DNA of 64,000 nucleotides from Gilliamella sp. wkB171 (GTDB lineage Bacteria > Pseudomonadota > Gammaproteobacteria > Enterobacterales > Orbaceae). This document shows positions 27,788 through 35,494 of this stretch, in pieces. The stretch spans positions 1 through 64,000 of the forward strand of contig NZ_LYST01000048.1 of the NCBI RefSeq assembly GCF_001693755.1. The letters run 5' to 3'. The position numbers and the translations under genes are program-made. A model generated the notes under the pieces. The model worked only from the letters and a program-made list of their open reading frames with translations. It made no database searches and was not told the DNA's origin. Position 1 is the stretch's first letter. Each line of letters starts with the position of its first letter.

Positions 27788-29892
27788 GTTGGCAACAAAC
27801 CTACTTAAATTATGATCAAGAAGCGTTAGCACTTTATGCTAATATTGGTTTAATTCGCCGTGCACGCAAAGATATCGAAGCTGATAAAGTCCTATTGCAA
27901 GAAGAACAACCCGATTTTCTTCTGTTTAGGGTCGATGGTCAACAGGTAAAACTCACTGCGCAAGGAATTCAAAAAGCAACTTGCAGTTGCCCAGCTAGTG
28001 GACACTGCAAACATATTATTGCGGCCATTTTATGGTTACAAATTCAGACCAATCATCAAACGAATAATAATGCAACATTATCGCAAAATTCAGAGACTGA
28101 TCAGTCAGTGTCACCATTAAAAGATGCATTAAGCGAGCTACTAACAATCGATGCTGGCGTGCTACTTAAACAAGCAGGTAAAGCTAATGTGCGCCTTGCT
28201 TATCAATTGGTTTTTGATTGGCAGCAACTGCCGCCATTAACCGTAGAAAATCAAAAAGGGCAATTACGTATTCAAATACCACAAAGTGATATGCCGATTA
28301 TCTATATGGCTGGGACCGGTTTTGCTGGTATGATTTCACAGCTACCCGAAAAACAGAAAACAGCTGTACATTTAGCGGTTATTGCTTACCTGTTTCAACA
28401 ACATCACCAGCCATGGACTTGGCCAATCGAAAACAACTTAACGGATAAACCAATTGATCGGTTAACCGATGATGAAATAGCATTAATTAAGCAAGTTGAA
28501 GAACATATTTATACATTAATAACCCATGGATTATCTTATGTGAGTCAAAGCCAAGCGACACAATTACAGTTGCTTAATATGTCTGCTCGATCGCAAAATC
28601 TTCCTAGTTTAGCCGCAATGCTAAGACAACTTTGTCAACTTGTTGAACAACAAGCCAATCGACATTTTACCGTTGACGAACAAGACATACTGTTGTTCTT
28701 AGCTCGCCTTAAAGCGTATCTGGAAAAATTATTACATTGTCAAGGTGAGCAGCTCACCACAGTACGTGGAGGGCAAAAACGTCATTACCAAAATGATGCT
28801 CAATCAATTGACTTACTACCATTGGGGGCTTATTGGTGGCAAAGCAAAACCGGCGCAATCGGGGCGACCTTTTACTTTTGGGATCCAATAGCGCTACAAT
28901 ATTATGAGACAACCTTAGCCAGACCTAATAACTCGGATATCGACTTTAATCGACAAAGCATATGGCAAAGTGCATCAATTTGGCAAACGATGCCTTGTGA
29001 CTTAATGAACAACGCTTTCACCTTATATGAACCACGTTTATCGCATGATGGTAAATTATCAAGTCGTGGTTCACAGATAAAATTACAACCAATAGGTTGG
29101 AATTTGCAGCAGTATCAGCAATTTCGCCAACAAGTAGGCTTTGATAACTGGCCACTATTAAGTCACTATTTACAAAATTACGATGCTAATATTTCACTTT
29201 TCAACCAAGTGCTCTTTATTCACGTTACCAAAGCACAACAACCTTATTTGGACGAAATCAGACAATGTTTGGTGTGGTGTGTTAAAGATTCACAGAATAA
29301 TGACCTACTATTACGCATCTTCTGGGATGGTAAACAAAAACAGCGTATTGAATCACTTTATTTGCTACACGAAATAGAGTTACAACCCTTAACCGTGTTA
29401 GTAAAATGTGTAAAAAATGATAATAATTTAGATCTTGAACCGTTTGCACTATTTTATAAACAGACACTAACGGATGATATCAATATTTTAAATCTGGATT
29501 TTGACAATGAATCGTTATACCAAATATCAAATAATAGCGGTGACTATTATAAACAACCCGAAATACTATTTCAAAAACAACCTCAGCAGATTGCTTACCA
29601 ACACGATCCGATTGTTATCTACATTATCAAGCCGACGCTCAATTTTTGTGAAACGATAACGAGTTCGGGACGACTTAAACTGAACAATGACGATAAAAAG
29701 CAATTAGCGCAATTGCAAAGTCAATGCGATACCTTAGGACTAAACACATTAAGTCAAGTTTTGACAAAAATAGGCAACCACCCAAACATCGAAGTCGTTC
29801 ATATTTTACAAGCCGTGTACCTATGCCATCTAATGCAGAATGCACATTACCAATTACCCATTATGATTAGGAATGATGGTGAAGAAGAGTAA
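27784..29892 (+). CDS. SWIM zinc-finger protein, YehQ-like
   Basis: A 702-residue protein whose N-terminus carries a SWIM zinc finger, CSCPASGHCKHIIAAILW at about residues 63-80, giving the CxCx(n)CxH pattern. SWIM fingers are thought to bind DNA or proteins. The remaining 600 residues are mostly helical with no motif I recognise; repeated QQ and WQ patches are present. It starts by ATGA overlap with the vWA gene and is the last gene of the module, as yehQ is in E. coli. No terminator is evident in the following 120 bases. Confidence 0.82.
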   Translation: MSWQQTYLNYDQEALALYANIGLIRRARKDIEADKVLLQEEQPDFLLFRVDGQQVKLTAQGIQKATCSCPASGHCKHIIAAILWLQIQTNHQTNNNATLSQNSETDQSVSPLKDALSELLTIDAGVLLKQAGKANVRLAYQLVFDWQQLPPLTVENQKGQLRIQIPQSDMPIIYMAGTGFAGMISQLPEKQKTAVHLAVIAYLFQQHHQPWTWPIENNLTDKPIDRLTDDEIALIKQVEEHIYTLITHGLSYVSQSQATQLQLLNMSARSQNLPSLAAMLRQLCQLVEQQANRHFTVDEQDILLFLARLKAYLEKLLHCQGEQLTTVRGGQKRHYQNDAQSIDLLPLGAYWWQSKTGAIGATFYFWDPIALQYYETTLARPNNSDIDFNRQSIWQSASIWQTMPCDLMNNAFTLYEPRLSHDGKLSSRGSQIKLQPIGWNLQQYQQFRQQVGFDNWPLLSHYLQNYDANISLFNQVLFIHVTKAQQPYLDEIRQCLVWCVKDSQNNDLLLRIFWDGKQKQRIESLYLLHEIELQPLTVLVKCVKNDNNLDLEPFALFYKQTLTDDINILNLDFDNESLYQISNNSGDYYKQPEILFQKQPQQIAYQHDPIVIYIIKPTLNFCETITSSGRLKLNNDDKKQLAQLQSQCDTLGLNTLSQVLTKIGNHPNIEVVHILQAVYLCHLMQNAHYQLPIMIRNDGEEE

Positions 29893-30059
29893 AAAATAGA
29901 ATTAGATCGAACAAAAAGCAAATATTCAATTTGAAAAAGTATATTAAAGCTAGCTTGAAGATTAAGTAATAAAAGTTTTGTAAAAAGTTTAAGTAAATAT
30001 ACACGTTTCAATATAAAAATCTTGTTTTACATTCTCACCAATCAACCCTTTTTTTTACA

Positions 30060-30173
30060 CTAAATTAAAATTGATTAAAATCAATATATTAAAAAAGGGT
30101 TAAAAAAAAGGGTTTTTGAACAAAAATCTTGTTTGCCTTTTTATAAACAGGGTTTATAGTATACCAGTTTCTA
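30060..30173 (+). promoter_or_regulatory. CRISPR leader with overlapping FNR-like and IHF-like sites
   Basis: The AT-rich stretch directly before the first CRISPR repeat contains TTGATTAAAATCAA (30071-30084), a perfect match to the FNR consensus TTGATnnnnATCAA. AATCAATATATTA (30079-30091) matches the IHF consensus WATCAANNNNTTR and overlaps it by six bases. IHF is known to bend type I leaders for spacer integration. The FNR reading would tie adaptation or transcription to oxygen and is motif-based only. The rest of 29893-30060 holds nothing recognised. Confidence 0.55.
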
Positions 30174-30261
30174 GTTCAACACTGCATAAGTGGTTTAGAA
30201 AAATTATAATGCAGTAGGTGCACACCGGTACAAGTTCAACACTGCATAAGTGGATTAAACA
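30174..30261 (+). CRISPR. Minimal type I-F array: two repeats, one spacer
   Basis: GTTCAACACTGCATAAGTGG occurs at 30174 and 30234, a 60-base period equal to a 28-base repeat plus a 32-base spacer, which is the type I-F arithmetic. The first repeat ends TTTAGAAA like other I-F repeats. The second is degenerate over its last eight bases, as expected for the leader-distal end. CACT/AGTG around the loop GCATA could form the Cas6f hairpin. The spacer is 30202-30233. cas1 follows about 160 bases later on the same strand. A 63-codon open frame over this region is a shadow. Confidence 0.8.
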
Positions 30262-30422
30262 ATTTACTGTTTTAACCTCCGATTTTTTGATGTCTTTTTA
30301 TTCATATAAGCTAAAGATTAGCTTTGATTTTGTTTTATCTTTGATTATTTTTACCTCGTTTTTTGCGCATTATCATGCTAATTTATGGTCAATATTTAAA
30401 TTGAATTAAGTTAGTGAAAAAC

Positions 30423-31376
30423 ATGGATATGATTCATTCTTCCGATCTTAAAACCATCTTACATTCAAAACGTGCCAACATTTATTACCTAGAGCATTGC
30501 CGTGTATTGGTTAATGGTGGGCGCGTTGAGTATGTTACCGATCAGGGGCAACAATCGCTTTATTGGAATATCCCTATTGCTAATACTACTTGTATTTTGT
30601 TAGGAACCGGTACCTCTTTAACGCAAGCAGCTGTACGCGAGCTTTCCCGTGCTGGCGTGATGATTGGGTTTTGCGGTGGTGGTGGAACGCCGCTTTTTTC
30701 CTCTACCGAAGCTGAATTTGCGTGTCAGTTTTTCTCTCCTCAAAGTGAATATCGTGCAACGGAATACCTACAACGTTGGTGTCAATTTTGGTTTGACGAT
30801 GAACGTAGATTGCAAGCGGCTAAAATGTTGCAACAAAGTCGCCTTGAAATCATTCGCGAGTGTTGGTCAAAGTTTGATTGGACGATAGATCAAAGTCAAT
30901 TAGACAGCATTATAAATGATGCAATAACGCAATTTGCTAATGTTAATAATAGTCAAGCATTGCTCGCAGCAGAAGGGCGTTTAAGTAAAACATTATATGC
31001 TATGGCGAATCAATTAACGTTAAGGGATGATAAGTTTAAACGTGAACAAGGTACCCATGGTAAAAGTTATGATCCGGCTAACCAATTTTTAGATCATGGC
31101 AACTACTTAGCTTATGGGCTTGGTGCAACCGCTTGTTGGGTGTTAGGGTTACCGCATGGATTGGCGATTTTGCATGGTAAAACTCGGCGCGGTGGTTTAG
31201 TATTTGATGCCGCTGATATTATTAAAGATGGCATAGTTTTACCGCAAGCTTTTTTGTCTGCAAAGCAAGGCGACAGTGAAAAAGCGTTTCGGCAAGCATG
31301 CATTTCACAATTTGCACAGTTAGGTGCGTTGGATCGAATAATTGATACATTAAAACAGATAGCAGAAAAAGCATGA
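30423..31376 (+). CDS. cas1f: CRISPR integrase Cas1, type I-F
   Basis: Cas1 integrates new spacers at the leader end of the array together with the Cas2 part of Cas2-3. The I-F family blocks are all present: LKTILHSKRANIYYLEHCRV, NIPIANTTCILLGTGTSLTQ, GFCGGGGTPLFS, QSEYRATEYLQRW, FLDHGNYLAYGLGA, and LPHGLAILHGKTRRGGLVFD with the catalytic region. The start at ATG 30423 matches the Pseudomonas aeruginosa I-F Cas1 N-terminus; a GTG at 30414 would add three residues. The product is 317 residues. The stop overlaps the cas2-3 start (ATGA). Confidence 0.96.
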   Translation: MDMIHSSDLKTILHSKRANIYYLEHCRVLVNGGRVEYVTDQGQQSLYWNIPIANTTCILLGTGTSLTQAAVRELSRAGVMIGFCGGGGTPLFSSTEAEFACQFFSPQSEYRATEYLQRWCQFWFDDERRLQAAKMLQQSRLEIIRECWSKFDWTIDQSQLDSIINDAITQFANVNNSQALLAAEGRLSKTLYAMANQLTLRDDKFKREQGTHGKSYDPANQFLDHGNYLAYGLGATACWVLGLPHGLAILHGKTRRGGLVFDAADIIKDGIVLPQAFLSAKQGDSEKAFRQACISQFAQLGALDRIIDTLKQIAEKA

Positions 31377-34300
31377 ATATTTTATTAGTAAGCCAATGTA
31401 AAAAACGGGCATTAACCGAAACCAGACGAATTATTGATCAGTTTGCTGAGCGTTGTGGCGTACGGACATGGCAAACAGCCATGACTGAAGATGGATTACA
31501 AACCCTATATAAATTGTTGCGCAAAACGGCTCGCAAAAATACTGCCGTTGCTTGTTATTGGACTCATGGTAAAAATTTGACTGATCTACTATGGATTGTT
31601 GGCGATCGTAGTCAATTTAATCAGCAAGGTCGAGTACCAACTAATCGTACTAAACGCAATATATTAAAAAGTGGTAATGAAAGTAGTTGGCATTATGCAA
31701 CAACGATTCAATTAATCACAACGATTGCCGGTTTATTACATGATCTTGGTAAAGCGACTATTGGTTTTCAATCTAAATTACGCGCAACAGAGCAAGTGGC
31801 TGGCGATCCATACCGTCATGAATGGATTTCGTTACAATTATTTTTATTAATGATTCAAGACTGCACAACAGATCAAGCTGTTTTTGAACGTTTGGCAAAT
31901 TTTTCTCAATATCAGCAGCAATACCCCAATTGGTATCAAAAACTTAACAAAACTGAAAAAACCGATCTGATGCAGTATCCTTTATTAACACAGTGGATAG
32001 CTTGGTTGATTGTATCGCATCACCGAATGCCATTTTTAATTGATTCATTAAATGGTGATAAAAATAAGAAACAAACCAGAGATTTATATATTTCAGGTTT
32101 AAAAACAACCAGTTTTTATAAAACTCTTACCGCTGTTGAAAAATGGGTAAAAAATAGTTTTAGCCAACATCCTTCGCCTAATCAGTTTTGGCAACTAAAA
32201 AGCGATATAACGTTAAGCCAAGCGTGGTTAAAAAAACTTAGCCGTTATGCTAATAAGACGCTAACTCATCCACCTTTAATGCAATTAACGAATATTGATG
32301 CCTTTTTATTGCATATGTCGCGTTTAAGTCTAATGGTGGCTGATCACAATTACTCAAGTTTATCTTTTGTAAACACCGAGGCAGATAGAAATAATACAAT
32401 TTTAATTGCCAATACTAAGTATGATGAAGAAAAAGGAAAAAAAATAGCTAAACAGCGTTTAGATGATCACCTTATTGGTGTTGCCAATCTTTCAGCGCGT
32501 TTTGCGCGTTTACTACCGAAAATGATTGATGAATTGCCAGCCATTAATCAGCATAAGCCTTTTACCAAGCGAACGACTATCGATCGATTTCAATGGCAAA
32601 ATCATGCATATGATATCGCTAAGCATTATCAATCATTAAGTGATGAACAAGGCTTTTTTGGTGTAAATATGGCATCCACTGGTTGCGGTAAAACGCTTGC
32701 CAATGGTCGAATTATGTATGCACTGGCGAATCCTAAACGTGGCGTTAGATTTACCATTGCCTTAGGTTTACGGGTTTTAACCTTGCAAACCGGTAAAGCG
32801 CTGCGTGAAAAACTACAGCTTAGCGATGAACATTTAGCGATCTTAGTTGGTGGGCGAGCAACGCAAACGTTATTTGAGTTAGAGAATGAAGAAAAGTTAC
32901 AAAAATCAAATTTAGAAAAGCAAAATATCTCAAAAGATAATTTAGAACAAGAGGGTAGCGAATCGATAGAATCATTGGTCGATGACTATGTTGATGTGGC
33001 AGAAAGTGGTATTGCCGATAGTGAATTAGGCACAATCATTGAAAATAGCAAAGCTCGTCAACTAATTTATGCGCCGATTGTTACATGTACAATTGATCAT
33101 ATTATTCAAGCCAGCGAATGCATACGAGGCGGCAAATATATTGCGCCGACTTTAAGGTTACTTACCTCAGATTTGATTTTAGATGAGCCTGATGATTTTG
33201 ACCAAAATGACTTGCCAGCTTTGGCGCGGCTCGTTCATTTAGCTGGGCTTTATGGGAGCAAAGTGTTGTTGTCATCGGCAACTTTAACGCCTGATTTAAT
33301 TGCGGGTTTATTTGCGGCTTATCAAGCGGGACGAAAAATATGGAATCAAAACCATCAACGTAATAATGATTCGATCGTCTGTGGTTGGTTTGATGAGTAT
33401 CAGCAATCAATTACGCCAATTACTGATAATGCGGCATTTAGCCAACAACATCAGCTATTTGTCAATGAGCGCATTAATGAACTTGCTAAGGGCGAAGTGC
33501 GTCGTCAAGGACATATTCTAGAATTATTGGATTACCAGTATAAAAAACCAGAAAATGAAAAATTAAATTATGACTTACTAGCTAGTCAATTATTAAAACA
33601 AGCTTATCAATTTCATAAAAATTTTCATCAGACAAATATAAATTTACAGAAAAAAATTAGTATAGGTTTAATACGCTTTGCTCATACTGAAGATTTAATT
33701 GCCTTAACTAAACATATTTATCAGCAAACTAAAATTCCTAAAAATACAGTATTTCATATTGTCGATTATCATGCTAGACAGTTATTATTATTGCGTAACC
33801 AATTAGAGCAAAAGTTAGATAGAATTTTAAATCGTACTGATCCAAAAGCAATTTTTAAGCAACCAGAAATTATTGATGCGATCAAGGATAGTGAGCAAAA
33901 AAATCATATTTTTATTGTGATAGGTACACCAGTAACCGAAGTCGGGCGAGACCATGATTACGATTGGGCCATTATTGAACCGTCATCAATGCGTTCAATT
34001 ATACAGTTAGTTGGTCGTGTATGGCGCCATCGCCCCAATAAAATTGCTAAAAGCCCTAATGTTGCTATTTTAGGCAGTAATATTGAATCAATTAAGCAGG
34101 GTGTGAACTATGGTGTCGGTTCAGCGTGTTTCTGTAAGCCTGGTTTTGAACAAAAACCTTTTTTACTTACGACACATCAAACCAATAAATTGATACCACA
34201 ACAACAATTAGCAAATATTGATGCCACACCACGCATAACTAATTCAACACAAGATGAGTTTACCCTTGCCGAATTGGAGCATAAAGTAATGGCACATCTA

Positions 34301-34744
34301 TTTGCGCTTAATGCACGAAATAGTAATTATGTTACGAGTTATTGGCAACCCGATTTAGCGCATCATCATTGTTCGCATTTACAATTAATTTCACCTTTTA
34401 GAATGCAAAATCATCAAGAAGATGAATTTATTTGTCAGCTTGATGAAGATGGCAATTATTCGTTCAGTTATGCCGATATTGCTTGGCAAACTCCAGATGC
34501 ATTTTGTCAGGATACAAAAAATTATCTAATTTCATATGATGACAGTTGGACATTCGATCACCCGTATATTCAACCTTGGCTAACTAATACGGTTCAACAA
34601 GCGTTAGAAAAATTGGCAGACCATTTTCCCAATAAAAATCAATATCGATTAGCTAATGAATTTTGCAGCGTTACCTTAAACAGGCAATATCGTTGGTATT
34701 TCCACCCATATTTGGGTTTTTATCAGATTAAAAATAGTGGTTAG
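31373..34744 (+). CDS. cas3f: Cas2-Cas3 fusion helicase-nuclease, type I-F
   Basis: A 1123-residue fusion typical of type I-F. Residues 1-95 are the Cas2-like domain (MNILLVSQCKKRALTETRRI). The HD nuclease carries His123-Asp124 in LLHDLGKATIGFQ. The SF2 helicase has Walker A at about 435-441 (STGCGKTLANG), DEPD at 604-607, SSATLTPDL, and the arginine-finger motif QLVGRVWRHRP. The protein unwinds and degrades the DNA target after Csy recruitment and assists Cas1 in adaptation. All motifs are intact. Unlike most I-F loci, csy1 does not follow directly: 750 bases with degenerate repeats and a small gene intervene. Confidence 0.95.
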   Translation: MNILLVSQCKKRALTETRRIIDQFAERCGVRTWQTAMTEDGLQTLYKLLRKTARKNTAVACYWTHGKNLTDLLWIVGDRSQFNQQGRVPTNRTKRNILKSGNESSWHYATTIQLITTIAGLLHDLGKATIGFQSKLRATEQVAGDPYRHEWISLQLFLLMIQDCTTDQAVFERLANFSQYQQQYPNWYQKLNKTEKTDLMQYPLLTQWIAWLIVSHHRMPFLIDSLNGDKNKKQTRDLYISGLKTTSFYKTLTAVEKWVKNSFSQHPSPNQFWQLKSDITLSQAWLKKLSRYANKTLTHPPLMQLTNIDAFLLHMSRLSLMVADHNYSSLSFVNTEADRNNTILIANTKYDEEKGKKIAKQRLDDHLIGVANLSARFARLLPKMIDELPAINQHKPFTKRTTIDRFQWQNHAYDIAKHYQSLSDEQGFFGVNMASTGCGKTLANGRIMYALANPKRGVRFTIALGLRVLTLQTGKALREKLQLSDEHLAILVGGRATQTLFELENEEKLQKSNLEKQNISKDNLEQEGSESIESLVDDYVDVAESGIADSELGTIIENSKARQLIYAPIVTCTIDHIIQASECIRGGKYIAPTLRLLTSDLILDEPDDFDQNDLPALARLVHLAGLYGSKVLLSSATLTPDLIAGLFAAYQAGRKIWNQNHQRNNDSIVCGWFDEYQQSITPITDNAAFSQQHQLFVNERINELAKGEVRRQGHILELLDYQYKKPENEKLNYDLLASQLLKQAYQFHKNFHQTNINLQKKISIGLIRFAHTEDLIALTKHIYQQTKIPKNTVFHIVDYHARQLLLLRNQLEQKLDRILNRTDPKAIFKQPEIIDAIKDSEQKNHIFIVIGTPVTEVGRDHDYDWAIIEPSSMRSIIQLVGRVWRHRPNKIAKSPNVAILGSNIESIKQGVNYGVGSACFCKPGFEQKPFLLTTHQTNKLIPQQQLANIDATPRITNSTQDEFTLAELEHKVMAHLFALNARNSNYVTSYWQPDLAHHHCSHLQLISPFRMQNHQEDEFICQLDEDGNYSFSYADIAWQTPDAFCQDTKNYLISYDDSWTFDHPYIQPWLTNTVQQALEKLADHFPNKNQYRLANEFCSVTLNRQYRWYFHPYLGFYQIKNSG

Positions 34745-34836
34745 TGAAATTTGTATCCAGAAATAAGTGTTGTACGCAAAATATCTCATCAACCTTGTTA
34801 TGGCTAGCTATAAATAAGTAATTAAACTATACTTAT

Positions 34837-34928
34837 ATTCACTGCCGAACAGGTAGTTTAGAAATATGAAACTTCATTCAACTTTATTAGAAGTTAGAGA
34901 GTTTACCGCCGTGTAGGCGGTTTTTATT
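34837..34928 (+). CRISPR. Degenerate type I-F repeat pair between cas3 and csy1
   Basis: ATTCACTGCCGAACAGGTAG at 34837, continuing TTTAGAAA to 34864, fits the canonical I-F repeat with a CTGCC/GGTAG stem. A second copy begins at 34901 with GTTTACCGCCGTGTAGGCGG but then runs into T residues. The period is 64 bases, leaving a 36-base spacer instead of 32. The stem sequence differs from the array before cas1, so the two arrays may have separate origins. The second copy probably also works as the cas1-cas3 terminator. Confidence 0.55.
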
Positions 34929-34931
34929 TTA
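34905..34931 (+). terminator. Terminator after cas1-cas2/3 made from a CRISPR repeat hairpin
   Basis: ACCGCC (34905-34910) and GGCGGT (34916-34921) enclose a five-base GTGTA loop and are followed by TTTTATTTTAT, a good rho-independent terminator 160 bases after cas3. It coincides with the second degenerate CRISPR repeat. Confidence 0.65.
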
Positions 34932-35002
34932 TCTTATTCCCCTATGACACTTTATTCAAGATTTATTTATATGTCGTTTTTTTGAAAGAAATGATGACAA
35001 AC

Positions 35003-35075
35003 TTGTAATTTTTATTTTTTTGGTTAGAATATAAAAAAACCCCAGATGCGGCAACATCTGAGGTTTGAATTTTAA
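35003..35075 (+). promoter_or_regulatory. Putative promoter and 5' hairpin of the gene embedded in the cas locus
   Basis: TTGTAA (35003-35008) and TAGAAT (35025-35030) are 16 bases apart and could form a promoter that starts near 35037. The transcript would open with a hairpin made of CCCAGATG and CATCTGAGG arms (about 35040-35063). Read on the minus strand the same hairpin is followed by seven T residues, so it may also block transcription entering from the right. Confidence 0.45.
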
Positions 35076-35103
35076 CCCCACTACCAAAAAGGAGTATAAA
35101 ATT

Positions 35104-35427
35104 ATGAATAATGATAAATTATACATAATGAAAAATCAATTTCAGACTGATAAGTTAGTGTTAAATAAATTGCAAAATTTTGCAATCAGCACTTCGGCTG
35201 CTAATGATGAGTCTGTAATTTTTTTGCCAAAATCGGTTGAAGACTTTTCAATTACAGAACTAATGAAAATATTAAATATTTCGACAACCAAAGAAATCGA
35301 ATATTTAATTAAGAAATTAGAACTTGATCAACCTAAATATCGATATCTTAATGCTGCGAATAAGTGGCTGTATAACAATAAAGCACTTAATTTATTAGTG
35401 TCGTATATAAGATTTAAAGCATCATAA
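35104..35427 (+). CDS. Unknown small protein embedded between cas3 and csy1
   Basis: I do not recognise this 107-residue protein. The start at ATG 35104 follows GGAG by nine bases; an upstream in-frame ATG would place the ribosome site inside the gene. Residues about 40-75 (SITELMKILNISTTKEIEYL) look like a winged-helix or helix-turn-helix unit, and RYLNAANKWLYNNKALNLLV recalls C-terminal parts of phage antirepressors. It has its own putative promoter and a terminator 13 bases after its stop, so it looks like an inserted regulatory gene. Candidate roles are a cas regulator, a toxin-type or phage-derived gene, or an anti-CRISPR-like factor; none is proven. Confidence 0.6.
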   Translation: MNNDKLYIMKNQFQTDKLVLNKLQNFAISTSAANDESVIFLPKSVEDFSITELMKILNISTTKEIEYLIKKLELDQPKYRYLNAANKWLYNNKALNLLVSYIRFKAS

Positions 35428-35440
35428 TGATATTTACTAA

Positions 35441-35473
35441 GGTCCATAATTTTTTATGGGCCTTTTTATTTTT
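35441..35473 (+). terminator. Terminator between the embedded gene and csy1
   Basis: GGTCCATAA (35441-35449) pairs with TTATGGGCC (35454-35462) around a TTTT loop and is followed by TTTTTATTTTT. It ends only 21 bases before the csy1 ATG, leaving almost no room for a csy1 promoter after it. Confidence 0.8.
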
Positions 35474-35494
35474 AAAGGAAATTAAGGAGGGCCA

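Noticed and set aside
30218-30409. 63-codon open frame before cas1
   Set aside because: It begins in the CRISPR spacer and crosses the second repeat; no ribosome site.
34865-34900. 36-base interval treated as a true CRISPR spacer
   Set aside because: Length departs from 32 and the second repeat is poor, so it was not claimed as a functional spacer.
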